Part shown: positions 7,644 to 15,728 of the stretch, in pieces
Numbering within the stretch: position 1 is the stretch's first letter
How the letters are laid out: each line of letters starts with the position of its first letter
Assembly (NCBI GenBank): GCA_047621325.1
Contig: JBLHLT010000004.1
Span: forward strand, 146,728-210,727
DNA length: 64,000 bases
From: Bermanella sp047621325
Lineage (GTDB): Bacteria > Pseudomonadota > Gammaproteobacteria > Pseudomonadales > Oceanobacteraceae
Reading direction: 5' to 3'
Position numbers and translations under genes: made by a program
The notes under the pieces: generated by a model
The model's database searches: none
The model's input: only the letters and a program-made list of their open reading frames with translations
What the model was told of the DNA's origin: nothing

Positions 7644-8267
7644 ATGGCCAGATCCAAAACCAGCAAAAAGTGGTTAGATGAGCACGTTAACGACCCTTAC
7701 GTTAAACGCGCTCAAATTGATGGCTATCGCTCCCGTGCCAGCTATAAGCTCATCGAGATCAACGAGAAAGACAAACTTATTCGCCCGGGCAATGTGGTCA
7801 TGGATTTAGGCTCCGCCCCTGGCGGTTGGTCGCAAATTGTAGCCCCTTGGGTGGGCGACAAGGGTCGCACCATTGCCTCAGACATTTTGCCGATGGATTC
7901 CATCGCCGATGTTAAGTTCATACAGGGTGACTTCACAGAAGAAGCCGTGTTCGAACAAATCGTTGAAGCCCTACGCGGCGATACGGTTGACGTGGTGATT
8001 TCCGACATGGCACCCAACATTAGTGGTGTGAACGCCACCGACCAATATTCGTCTATGTATCTTGTTGAACTAGCATTAGATATGGCGCGTAACGTGTTAA
8101 AACCCGGCGGTGGTTTTTGTGCAAAAGTGTTCCAAGGGGTTGGGTATGAAGAATACTTAAAAGACGTGCGCACCTCGTTTGATAAAGTAGTGATTCGTAA
8201 GCCAGCGGCGTCACGCCCTCGTTCACGTGAAGTGTATATCGTAGGCAAAGGCTTTAAAGGCCAATAA
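7644..8267 (+). CDS. rlmE: 23S rRNA (uridine-2'-O)-methyltransferase RlmE (FtsJ/RrmJ)
   Basis: A 207-residue RlmE. I place the start at the ATG giving MARSKTSKKWLDEHV, because homologues begin with this basic segment and the 28 residues possible upstream have no counterpart. The SAM site is VMDLGSAPGGWSQ, and the K-D-K-E catalytic tetrad can be followed: K in YRSRASYKL, D in VISDMAPN, K in FCAKVFQG and E in SREVYIVG. It methylates the ribose of U2552 in 23S rRNA, a late step in 50S assembly. In enterobacteria ftsH usually follows; here an AraC-type regulator follows instead. Confidence 0.95.
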   Translation: MARSKTSKKWLDEHVNDPYVKRAQIDGYRSRASYKLIEINEKDKLIRPGNVVMDLGSAPGGWSQIVAPWVGDKGRTIASDILPMDSIADVKFIQGDFTEEAVFEQIVEALRGDTVDVVISDMAPNISGVNATDQYSSMYLVELALDMARNVLKPGGGFCAKVFQGVGYEEYLKDVRTSFDKVVIRKPAASRPRSREVYIVGKGFKGQ

Positions 8268-8323
8268 ACGATTACCACACATTCCCCCTGATCGAAAACT
8301 CGCAATTATTTAAACAATGTAGG

Positions 8324-8341
8324 CGCTCACACCCGTGAGCG
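8324..8341 (+). promoter_or_regulatory. Small hairpin at the AraC-type gene start
   Basis: CGCTCAC (8324-8330) and GTGAGCG (8335-8341) form a perfect 7-bp stem with a 4-nt loop, 9 bp before the ATG at 8351. The 3' arm contains the only purine-rich GAGCGGA that could serve as ribosome site, so folding may limit translation. Function is inferred. Confidence 0.35.
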
Positions 8342-8350
8342 GATAAACAT

Positions 8351-9373
8351 ATGGCAAGTATTGGCACCCACTATATTCTCACTGCAATTGGCGGTGCCAA
8401 AGCCAAAGGGGTCGATACCCGCGCCCTTTTAAAAAAATACCGTATTCCTGAAAAACCCTTAAAAGACCCTAAAGGCCGCTTTGGGGTCGATCTTGTTGCC
8501 AAACTCTACGCAGGCATTGCACTTGAACTAAACGACGAGTTTATGGGCTTTACCGAAAAACCCATAAAAGTCGGCACGTTTGAGTTAATGGCTGAGTATG
8601 TGAGCCACAGCCAAACCCTTGAAGAACTGCTGCAAAAAGCCATTCGTTTTTATAATCAAATCACCGACGAAGTGCAGATGTCGCTAAACATAGAAGACGA
8701 CCACGTGTATTTCACCAGTGAATTTCGCAGGCCAGAATTAGACTTCGAACATTTTTATGTGGAGTACTGGCATGTCATCTGGCATCGTTTTGCAAGCTGG
8801 TACATTGGCAAACCTATAAAGTTACTGGGTGCCTATATTAACTACACCCCCCTCGACCGTGATGAATTCGATTTATTGTTTCGCTGCCCTACCCACTTAA
8901 AAAGTAAATACAACCGCTTAGTTTTTCATAAAAAATATTTACAAGAGCCTTTGGTTAAATCCCAAGGTGACTTGCAAGTATTTTTGCGCCGAGCCCCTAT
9001 TGATATGCTCACCATTCCCGGTGAAGACACCAGTTTAACCGCACTGATTAAACAACAGCTCGACCCGCGACCATTTAAAGAAGACGACGTACTCAACCTG
9101 CCCACATCAGACGAGCTAGCCAAATCACTTTCCATGAGTGAACAAACCCTAAGGCGCAAACTCAATGCCGAAGGCAGTAATTATCAACAAATTAAAGATC
9201 ACTTACGGCAAGAACTTGCCAATAAGTTGCTAGGTAATCGCGCCATTAGTATTGCCAAAATTTCTAAACAATTAAATTTCAGTGAACCACGCGCCTTTAC
9301 CCGTGCCTTTAAACAATGGAGCGGGTACACTCCTAAAGAATATCGCCAACAAAAATTAATGCGCAGCAAATAA
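8351..9373 (+). CDS. AraC family transcriptional regulator, OruR/ArgR-like type
   Basis: A 340-residue regulator with two parts. Residues about 20-210 are the 'arabinose-binding' type N-terminal domain of the OruR group (NQITDEVQMSLNIEDDHVYF, HRFASWYIGKP). Residues about 240-336 are an AraC DNA-binding domain with two helix-turn-helices: DELAKSLSMSEQTLRRKL and SIAKISKQLNFSEPRAFTRAF followed by the conserved WSGYTPKEYR. Such regulators often control a neighbouring catabolic gene. The glutamate-synthase-like gene starts 23 bp downstream on the same strand. A second member of the same family is at 58461. Confidence 0.9.
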   Translation: MASIGTHYILTAIGGAKAKGVDTRALLKKYRIPEKPLKDPKGRFGVDLVAKLYAGIALELNDEFMGFTEKPIKVGTFELMAEYVSHSQTLEELLQKAIRFYNQITDEVQMSLNIEDDHVYFTSEFRRPELDFEHFYVEYWHVIWHRFASWYIGKPIKLLGAYINYTPLDRDEFDLLFRCPTHLKSKYNRLVFHKKYLQEPLVKSQGDLQVFLRRAPIDMLTIPGEDTSLTALIKQQLDPRPFKEDDVLNLPTSDELAKSLSMSEQTLRRKLNAEGSNYQQIKDHLRQELANKLLGNRAISIAKISKQLNFSEPRAFTRAFKQWSGYTPKEYRQQKLMRSK

Positions 9374-9396
9374 AGCGCTGCAACGAAGAGCCGCCT

Positions 9397-11043
9397 ATGA
9401 CCATTATGCAAAAAATGTTATTGCTCATTGCCACCTTGGGCAACGCAATGTCGGCTACTTGGGCTTGGTTAGAACCAAGTGCTTTATCTTATTCTTTTTT
9501 TACTTTCACCATCCTTTACACCACAGTAGGTGTACATGATGTGTTATTCAGCAAACATACTCTTAACCGCTTATACCCTGTGGTTGCGTACATCCGTTAT
9601 TTTTTAGAATCGTTTCGCGCCGAAATTCAACAATATTTTATTGCCAGCAATACAGAAGAGTTACCGTTTAACCGCGAGCAACGCTCATTGGTGTATCAAC
9701 GTGCCAAAAACGAACGCGACACCATTGCCTTTGGCACACAACGCAACTTACTTGAAGATAATTATTTAAGCCTATGGCAAAGTCTGCACGTTAAAACCGT
9801 AAAAGAAGAAAACAAGCGCATTACCTTTGGCGGCGATGACTGTACACAACCCTACGATGCAGCTTATTTAAACATCAGCGCCATGAGTTACGGCTCATTA
9901 AGCCCTAACGCCATTGAGGCATTAAACCTTGGGGCAAAAATGGGTGGGTTTTACCACAACACAGGCGAAGGTGGCGTCAGTCCTTACCATTTAAAACACG
10001 GTGGCGATTTAGTCTGGCAAATTGGCTCTGGCTTATTTGGTTGTCGCACACATAACGGTGAATTTGATGCCAATAAATTCAAACAAACCGCCACGTTACC
10101 AAACATTAAAATGATCGAAATTAAATTAAGCCAAGGCGCTAAACCCGGCCATGGAGGCGTGTTACCCAAATCAAAAATCAATGATGAAATTTCGGCCATT
10201 CGCGGCGTACCCAAAGATCAAGACTGCATCTCCCCCGCCAATCACCCTATGGCCAGTTCGCCAAAAGCATTATTAGGCTTTATTCAACAGTTGCGTACAT
10301 TAAGTGACGGCAAACCGGTTGGTTTTAAATTATGCGTGGGTAACCCTGCTGAATTTTTAAGCATTTGCAAAGCCATGTTAGAAACCAATATTTTGCCAGA
10401 CTTTATCACCATAGACGGCGCTGAAGGGGGGACAGGTGCCGCCCCTGTTGAGTTCAGTAACCGCTTAGGCATGACCTGCTTAGAAGCCGTGTATTTAATT
10501 AACAGCGCATTAATTGGTTGTGGGCTGCGCAATAAAATAAAACTCATTGCCTCTGGTAAAACCGCATCAAGCTTTGATTTATTAAGCAAGCTCGCCGCAG
10601 GGGCCGATACCGTAAACGCGGCACGTACTATGATGATGGCACTTGGCTGCATTCAATCACGCAGCTGCAATACCAACCATTGCCCAACGGGTATTGCCAC
10701 CCAAGACCCTGCACGCGGTCGCGCGTTAGATGTCAATATTAAAAGTAAACGTGTTGCCAACTTTCAACATAATACCTTACATAATTTTTATGAACTGGTG
10801 GGCAGCATGGGCCTAGACGACCCTAAAGCGTTAACGCCCAATATGATCAAACGTCGTACGCCAAATGCGTTAAGTGTTTCAATGGGGGCAATTGTGCCGG
10901 TATTAAAAGAGAATGCTTTGGTAAATAGCCAACCGATTGATGCGCCGTGGAAAAACTGGTGGAACAACGCCAGCAGCGAAGATTATTACGTGGCCGACAC
11001 CCATGTACTGGGTTCGCCCGAGTTAATTCTTAAAGTTATTTAA
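9397..11043 (+). CDS. FMN-binding glutamate synthase-like protein, membrane-anchored
   Basis: A 548-residue protein of the stand-alone GltB2-like family. Two hydrophobic segments at the N-terminus (residues about 5-22 and 28-48) suggest membrane anchoring. The rest is the glutamate synthase FMN/alpha-beta barrel: ISAMSYGSLSPNAI, HNTGEGGVSPYH, KLSQGAKPGHGGVLP, and the phosphate-binding ITIDGAEGGTGAAP. A cysteine cluster C-x5-C-x4-C (CIQSRSCNTNHC) corresponds to the iron-sulfur site of true glutamate synthases. The amidotransferase domain of GltB is absent, so ammonia-dependent or entirely different chemistry is likely. The stop overlaps the stop of the convergent WYL regulator by 4 bp. Confidence 0.87.
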   Translation: MTIMQKMLLLIATLGNAMSATWAWLEPSALSYSFFTFTILYTTVGVHDVLFSKHTLNRLYPVVAYIRYFLESFRAEIQQYFIASNTEELPFNREQRSLVYQRAKNERDTIAFGTQRNLLEDNYLSLWQSLHVKTVKEENKRITFGGDDCTQPYDAAYLNISAMSYGSLSPNAIEALNLGAKMGGFYHNTGEGGVSPYHLKHGGDLVWQIGSGLFGCRTHNGEFDANKFKQTATLPNIKMIEIKLSQGAKPGHGGVLPKSKINDEISAIRGVPKDQDCISPANHPMASSPKALLGFIQQLRTLSDGKPVGFKLCVGNPAEFLSICKAMLETNILPDFITIDGAEGGTGAAPVEFSNRLGMTCLEAVYLINSALIGCGLRNKIKLIASGKTASSFDLLSKLAAGADTVNAARTMMMALGCIQSRSCNTNHCPTGIATQDPARGRALDVNIKSKRVANFQHNTLHNFYELVGSMGLDDPKALTPNMIKRRTPNALSVSMGAIVPVLKENALVNSQPIDAPWKNWWNNASSEDYYVADTHVLGSPELILKVI

Positions 11044-11729
11044 CTATACAGTTTGTTCATCATATCAATGTAGTGTTGTAAGTTACGCTCAGCGTCCACA
11101 GGATAAAGTACGCCGGTGGGTGCAACATTCAACACTCGGTCAAACCGAAAGTTACGATAATCATTACGGCTTTCACACCATGCCACTAACGTCCAACGCT
11201 CACCCCAAAAAAACATTCCTAGTGGCCAAACTCGGCGCTCGGTTTCGTTGTCGCTTACATCACGATAATGCAGGTTAATAATTTGCTGTTGCTCACAAGC
11301 ATGACGAATAATCTTATGAGTATCGCCAAGCTCTTGTTGCGGTGTTAATGCAGGTACACGATACGTTTGGCGGTCAGCTTGAACCAACAAAGGCTCAGGT
11401 AAGACAGCGCGAATTTTTTGCATAGCCCGTTTGGCACCCGCTGCTAATTCTGGGTCTGTCCAAGCTTCAACCATACGCGCGCCCAACAACAACGCTTGCA
11501 CCTCGTCAAAATCAAACATAAGCGGCGGTAATTGATAACCCGGCTTTAGCATGTAACCAATGCCCGCCTCACCATCCACTGGCACACCAGATAAAATCAG
11601 TGTTTGAATATCTCGGTAAATGGTTCTTACCGAGACTTCCATTACATCACTTAATTGCTCTGCTGTTATGGCCGTACGACGCCCACGCAATAAGTTAACC
11701 AATTGAAATAGGCGTTCTGACTTATGCAT
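11040..11729 (-). CDS. YafY-like HTH-WYL transcriptional regulator
   Basis: A 229-residue regulator. An HTH_11 domain occupies residues about 7-62 (ERLFQLVNLLRGRRTAITAEQ, then VSVRTIYRDIQTL), and a WYL domain follows from about residue 135 (INLHYRDVSDNETERRVWPLG, then GERWTLVAWCESRNDYRNFRFDRV). WYL regulators of this size act as local repressors or activators sensing an unidentified ligand. It lies 32 bp downstream of the small monooxygenase-like gene on the same strand, so the two are probably co-transcribed. Confidence 0.9.
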   Translation of the reverse strand: MHKSERLFQLVNLLRGRRTAITAEQLSDVMEVSVRTIYRDIQTLILSGVPVDGEAGIGYMLKPGYQLPPLMFDFDEVQALLLGARMVEAWTDPELAAGAKRAMQKIRAVLPEPLLVQADRQTYRVPALTPQQELGDTHKIIRHACEQQQIINLHYRDVSDNETERRVWPLGMFFWGERWTLVAWCESRNDYRNFRFDRVLNVAPTGVLYPVDAERNLQHYIDMMNKLYS

Positions 11730-11761
11730 TGGGTTTCGTACTCCATTTTATACAGCGTATG

Positions 11762-12067
11762 TTAAGCAGGGGCTTGCATGGTGTGAATATTTTGGTGCTC
11801 AACTTTTACACTTTCCATGTCTAACATTTTCAGCATGCCTTCTAAGCTTTTTACTTGGCCAAAGCTTTCTTGAGCGGCCTTGGCACTTGCCATGTCTTGC
11901 CAAAAAACAGTATCTGTCCAGTGACCATCGTCTGCTTTAGCAAGCGCACGATATTCAAAACCAGGCTGTGTTTTCACCCACGTATTTAAGTGTTCGCTTT
12001 CAGCCAAAAATGCTTCATCGGTTACGTCTTGGGCCAGATTGAATGTCACTAACTCTAAAATTGCCAT
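11762..12067 (-). CDS. Small antibiotic-biosynthesis-monooxygenase-like (dimeric alpha/beta barrel) protein
   Basis: I start at the ATG giving MAILELVTFNLAQ because AAGGA lies 8 bp upstream; the frame is open 10 codons further but without a ribosome site. The 101 residues show one ferredoxin-like unit: strand AILELVTFNL, helix DEAFLAESEHLNTWVKT, GFEYRALAK, WTDTVFWQDMASAKAAQ and a final helix. Many such proteins are small heme- or quinone-handling monooxygenases or simply unknowns. The neighbouring WYL regulator is likely co-transcribed. Function is tentative. Confidence 0.6.
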   Translation of the reverse strand: MAILELVTFNLAQDVTDEAFLAESEHLNTWVKTQPGFEYRALAKADDGHWTDTVFWQDMASAKAAQESFGQVKSLEGMLKMLDMESVKVEHQNIHTMQAPA

Positions 12068-12121
12068 TGTTTTGTTCCTTGTTATGTACTGAGTCATTCA
12101 GTGAGAGCAGTATATAAAAGG

Positions 12122-12144
12122 CTACTGACAGGGAGTGTCAGTAG
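12122..12144. promoter_or_regulatory. Perfect palindrome upstream of the monooxygenase-like gene
   Basis: CTACTGACA (12122-12130) and TGTCAGTAG (12136-12144) are exact reverse complements with a 5-bp spacer. The site is 55 bp upstream of the ATG at 12067. No T-tract follows on either strand, so an operator (perhaps for the WYL regulator) is more likely than a terminator. Confidence 0.45.
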
Positions 12145-12455
12145 TATTATTGGTTCAATTTCAAAGTATGTTTCAAATCATAACGAATACAAACAGATAG
12201 CTGATACCTAGAGGCTTGTATCAAGCAGCATAACTAACAATATTACACTTTTTAATATCCTGACTTACTTCTCCACATAGCTTTATAATAATCTTAACTG
12301 CTCGATATCACCTGCATAAGCAGAATTCTTGACTATAAAACTCAATGCTGCATTTATCGTTAATGGAGAACATGTTCATATAACACAGCAGACAACCAAA
12401 ACACTCATTATCTTAGCGCGCAAGTATCGTTAGTCTTACTAACGCCTCGAAGCGT
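12145..12455. other. Intergenic stretch without a recognisable gene
   Basis: About 310 AT-rich bases between the monooxygenase-like gene and the end of the RTX-repeat gene. I see no open frame with family features, tRNA, or clear terminator. Promoter elements for the minus-strand genes may be present but cannot be singled out. Confidence 0.4.
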
Positions 12456-12980
12456 TTAAAACTTTTTATCAAACACAAACCGAATGAAGTTAGAATCATT
12501 CTCTATTTGAAAATAGGTGTTTGTGTTTTCAACTTTCAGTAGAGTCATCCAGTCTTGGCTGTCCAAGAGAAGCTTTAGATTTCCGTTTTTATCGAATTTT
12601 ATATTACTTGTTCCTAATTCTTGAGGTATTCGAATATCTTTAATTGAGGACGATTGAAAGTGCAAAATAATAGTATCCCCTTCGTTAGGATTAAAGTCCT
12701 TAATGGTATCGACTGTATCAAGCTCTGATGTCTTAATGACAAACTGATCGGCCCCTGCTCCGCCGAACAATATATCGGCACCGGCACCACCATAAATAAT
12801 ATCATCGCCTTTACCGCCATATATTTCATCAGCGAATGACGTTCCACGAAGGTCATCGTTATCTTGTGTACCGCGTATAACATGCACTGACTCATCGGAA
12901 TACACCACTGCAGATAAGCAGCACGACAAAAGCGTAATAACGCCTATTTTTTTCCACATTTTATGTATTAAGGTATTCAT
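12456..12980 (-). CDS. Small exported protein with RTX (hemolysin-type) calcium-binding repeats
   Basis: The frame is open from a GTG at 13031; I prefer the ATG at 12980 because it gives a normal signal peptide (MNTLIHKMWKKIGVITLLSC). LLSCC could be a weak lipobox. After about 45 residues come three glycine/aspartate nonapeptides of the RTX type (FADEIYGGKGDDIIYGGAGA then DILFGGAGADQF), which bind calcium in a parallel beta-roll. The C-terminal 80 residues match the usual RTX-repeat tail (TIKDFNPNEGDTIIL). RTX proteins are normally secreted by a type I system without a signal peptide, so a signal peptide on so short a repeat protein is unusual. No ABC exporter is nearby. Confidence 0.7.
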   Translation of the reverse strand: MNTLIHKMWKKIGVITLLSCCLSAVVYSDESVHVIRGTQDNDDLRGTSFADEIYGGKGDDIIYGGAGADILFGGAGADQFVIKTSELDTVDTIKDFNPNEGDTIILHFQSSSIKDIRIPQELGTSNIKFDKNGNLKLLLDSQDWMTLLKVENTNTYFQIENDSNFIRFVFDKKF

Positions 12981-13051
12981 CAAAAATTTCGTTATTAAAG
13001 GCATATGTTTCGGCAGAAAATTATAAACCACCCAATACCACTATGGATATA

Positions 13052-13456
13052 TCATGCGCCAAGTAAAGCAAGGTGTTTAATCTGTTTATAACGTAATGAC
13101 AAAGAGAGGCAGTGGGATAATGCTTTTATCGGTAAATCACCGCCTAAAGTAAACACCATTGCCCTGTTGCCCTCAAACTTAAATACCTCACCGTATAGCT
13201 CCCTAAACGTCTCTACTAAGGTCGTTTTACAGTTAAAATAGATACAATATTGTTCTGGCTGTTTGGCTTTCCAATCAAATCTGATTGCACTGCCTATTTT
13301 AGAATTATAACTTGGCTCACCCCACTTTAATGTCTCGGTCAGCTCGCCAACGCCATCTTGCTCGGCAACGTGGTAAATAAGTTCACGAATACGCATGAGC
13401 TGGATATGAACATCACGTGGGTAAGAATCAAGTTTTTGTTTTACGGTTAAGTCCAT
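13052..13456 (-). CDS. DUF1801 domain protein (YdhG/YobT-like)
   Basis: A 134-residue protein with the features of the small DUF1801 family: an N-terminal helical segment (VKQKLDSYPRDVHIQLMRIR), the central TLKWGEPSYNS motif, then strands ending in YFNCKTTLVETFRELYG. Members are cytosolic, related in fold to the frataxin/Nqo15-like group, and have no agreed function. The gene stands alone, 120 bp from the next gene on the same strand. Confidence 0.8.
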   Translation of the reverse strand: MDLTVKQKLDSYPRDVHIQLMRIRELIYHVAEQDGVGELTETLKWGEPSYNSKIGSAIRFDWKAKQPEQYCIYFNCKTTLVETFRELYGEVFKFEGNRAMVFTLGGDLPIKALSHCLSLSLRYKQIKHLALLGA

Positions 13457-13579
13457 TTGACACGCTCATCTTTTGTTTACATAAACCATTATAGTAATTA
13501 GCCGAGCCTTCTTTTTATTCTATTACCAATACTAAAACAATGTAAAAATAGTGAGTAAATCCATTGTAAACTCCGATCG

Positions 13580-13966
13580 TTACTCACTAATAATGCCGCG
13601 TTCAATAAATACTTCTTTCGCCACAAACATCGCATTTAAACAGGCAGGAAAACCCGCATAAAGGGCAATCTGTATGATTGTTTCAGTGATTTCTTGTGGT
13701 TCGCAACCAACGTTTAACGCACCATTAATATGAACATTCAGCTGCGGCTGGCAGCAGCCTAACGCCGTTAATGCCGCGACCGTTGCCAGTTCGCGACTTC
13801 TCAAATCGAGCCCCGGTCGCTGATAAACTTCACCAAACCCAAATTCAATAATCATTTTTGCTAAGTCAGGTGAAATAGCCGCTAAACTTTCAATGACTTT
13901 TTGACCTGCTTCGCCATCTATTTCTTGTAGCTTCTTAAGCCCTGATTCGAAACGTTGATTACTCAT
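13580..13966 (-). CDS. Carboxymuconolactone decarboxylase family protein
   Basis: A 128-residue CMD/AhpD-like protein. The signature region is visible (LRSRELATVAALTALGCCQPQ, then VHINGALNVGCEPQEITETI), but the redox CxxC of AhpD is not: the pair here is GCCQ. It therefore resembles the gamma-carboxymuconolactone decarboxylase side, or a family member of unknown activity. The ATG has AAGGA at good spacing. Its promoter has a 19-bp MerR-type spacer, and the MerR gene lies immediately upstream, so induction by that regulator is strongly suggested. Confidence 0.85.
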   Translation of the reverse strand: MSNQRFESGLKKLQEIDGEAGQKVIESLAAISPDLAKMIIEFGFGEVYQRPGLDLRSRELATVAALTALGCCQPQLNVHINGALNVGCEPQEITETIIQIALYAGFPACLNAMFVAKEVFIERGIISE

Positions 13967-14002
13967 ATAAAATCCTTAGAAAGGTTGCTTGTGTATATTG
14001 GC

Positions 14003-14033
14003 ACCTTACTACTTAGAGTAAACTCTAAGTCAA
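14003..14033 (-). promoter_or_regulatory. MerR-type promoter with 19-bp spacer and operator palindrome
   Basis: On the minus strand TTGACT (14033-14028) and TAAGGT (14008-14003) are 19 bp apart, the over-long spacing typical of MerR-controlled promoters. The spacer holds the near-perfect dyad CTTAGAGT-AA-ACTCTAAG (14012-14029). The -35 overlaps the 3' end of the merR-like gene, and the CMD gene starts 37 bp beyond the -10. Confidence 0.8.
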
Positions 14034-14398
14034 GCAACTATTTCGCCTGCCATGGATTTTTTATAGTGCTCAATTTTTTCCTCCAACCGTTTAAGGTGAA
14101 GTGTCTCTAACTCTATTTTCTCTTTTAAATACGCGGCATGTTCTTCAAGCATGCGCATACGGGGCTCGCTGGTGCGATCTCCTTGCTGCCTTAAGTCGGC
14201 ATAGTGGTTAATGGCCTCAAGTGGCATGCCCGTTTCTTTGAGTCGTTTAACGAATTGAATCCATTCAACATCTTTTTGTGTAAAAAAACGGTGACCACTT
14301 GCATTTCGACTTATATTACTTAAGAGTCCAATTTTTTCGTAATAACGAAGGGTATGTGCAGAAATATCAACTAACTCCGAAAACTGTTTTATGTTCAT
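14030..14398 (-). CDS. MerR family transcriptional regulator
   Basis: A 122-residue regulator starting at the ATG giving MNIKQFSELVDISAHTLRYY; two extra codons upstream would need a TTG start. The winged HTH (residues 1-70) has the family signature HTLRYYEKIGLL and later GHRFFTQKDVEWIQFVKRLK. A dimerisation coiled coil follows (about 78-115, LEEHAAYLKEKIELETLHLK). It lacks the cysteines of metal-sensing members, so a small-molecule or redox-independent ligand is more likely. It controls, by all appearances, the CMD gene located just downstream and transcribed in the same direction. Confidence 0.92.
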   Translation of the reverse strand: MNIKQFSELVDISAHTLRYYEKIGLLSNISRNASGHRFFTQKDVEWIQFVKRLKETGMPLEAINHYADLRQQGDRTSEPRMRMLEEHAAYLKEKIELETLHLKRLEEKIEHYKKSMAGEIVA

Positions 14399-14495
14399 AC
14401 ACAACTGCCATAAATTAATTTTTTAAATAATGTAGGTCGAGACTCATCCCACAAAAATCAAAGATAACCATACCCACCTAACAAAAAGCGCTCAA

Positions 14496-15437
14496 TCAAA
14501 ATATAGATAGTTGCGTTTTACTGGTAAGCGCTTCAAGCACCTTCATGCCTTTGTAAGAGTTACCGTTAACATTCAATTTAGGGCTCCACACCGCGATACA
14601 AAACTGGCCAGGATGAATCGCCACAATACCACCACCTACACCGCTCTTACCGGGCAAACCTGTTTTAAACGCAAACTCACCCGCTTCATCATAAAAACCA
14701 CACATCTGCATGACCGAGTTAATTCTCTTTGTACGGGTAAGACTAATAATGGTTTCATTTGTGATTGGATTTATGCCGCCAGCCGCAAGAAATAGAAAGG
14801 TCTGACTCAATTCTTTGCACGTCATTTCAATAGAACAAAGATGAAAGTACACATCTAATACAGTTTCAACATCATTATGGATATTACCAAAGCTCTTCAT
14901 AAAATAAGCAAGAGCATAGTTTCTATAACCGGTTTGCTGCTCAGACTGGGCAACTTTTGAACAGTAATCAATCGTTTCAATGCCGGATGCTTTACGGACA
15001 AAGGCGAGTAACTCAGCCTTTGGATCCTCTAACTGCGACACCAAAATATCACACACAACAATGGCACCCGCATTAATGAACGGATTACGCGGAATGCCTT
15101 TTTCATATTCCAACTGCACAAGAGAGTTAAAAGCAGAACCGGATGGCTCAACCCCAACACGATCCCACACGTCTTTGCCCAGCATTTTTAACGCTAACGT
15201 CAGAGATAAGACCTTAGCTATGCTTTGAATAGAGAATTTTTCATTTGAATCGCCAAAATCATATTCATGCTGATCAATTGTGACTAAGTTCATACCTAGT
15301 TTTTTAGGGTCAATTTTACTGAGTTCTGGAATATAGGCGGCCACTTCACCTAGATCATCAACATCATTTAGCTCGTTGGCAATCTCAATAAAAATATTCT
15401 TATAATCTATCGAATCTATCATTACAGTCGAACTCAT
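14496..15437 (-). CDS. glsA: Glutaminase
   Basis: A 313-residue serine-dependent glutaminase of the beta-lactamase-like fold, normal in length. The catalytic S-x-x-K is in KFSIQSIAKVLSL (S72, K75). Other conserved segments are RNPFINAGAIVV, GYRNYALAYFMKSFGN and the C-terminal KTGLPGKSGVGGGIVAIHPG. It hydrolyses L-glutamine to glutamate and ammonia in the cytosol. A second in-frame ATG at 15422 is also possible as start. The gene stands alone, without an obvious operon partner. Confidence 0.93.
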   Translation of the reverse strand: MSSTVMIDSIDYKNIFIEIANELNDVDDLGEVAAYIPELSKIDPKKLGMNLVTIDQHEYDFGDSNEKFSIQSIAKVLSLTLALKMLGKDVWDRVGVEPSGSAFNSLVQLEYEKGIPRNPFINAGAIVVCDILVSQLEDPKAELLAFVRKASGIETIDYCSKVAQSEQQTGYRNYALAYFMKSFGNIHNDVETVLDVYFHLCSIEMTCKELSQTFLFLAAGGINPITNETIISLTRTKRINSVMQMCGFYDEAGEFAFKTGLPGKSGVGGGIVAIHPGQFCIAVWSPKLNVNGNSYKGMKVLEALTSKTQLSIF

Positions 15438-15728
15438 ATATTACTATATTGGTTTTTAGGGGATAAAGTCACTTAGCGAATTAAGTTAGTGCCTATATCG
15501 TGCTTAGTCATATCATATTCATTTTTATCAGACTAATAGCATGGTGCGCCAGCATGCGCGTTTACATTTTATGAGTCAAAGAGATTGTGAAACTAACAAA
15601 CGAAAGTAATGAATTAAGTCCAAACAAGTAAAGTCTGTAGGCATACCGTTAAATGAATAAGAAGTAAAAGAAACAAAAAATAGACGCTAACCCCTTCTAA
15701 TATCACATATCATAATCAGCCATCGCGG
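15438..15728. other. Intergenic stretch between glutaminase and dioxygenase genes
   Basis: About 290 AT-rich bases. No frame with family features and no terminator with a T-tract was found. It should hold the glutaminase promoter, but no hexamer pair stands out. Confidence 0.35.

Noticed and set aside
7495..7677. 60-codon frame overlapping the rlmE start
   Set aside because: No family features, and it overlaps the well-supported rlmE start in another frame.
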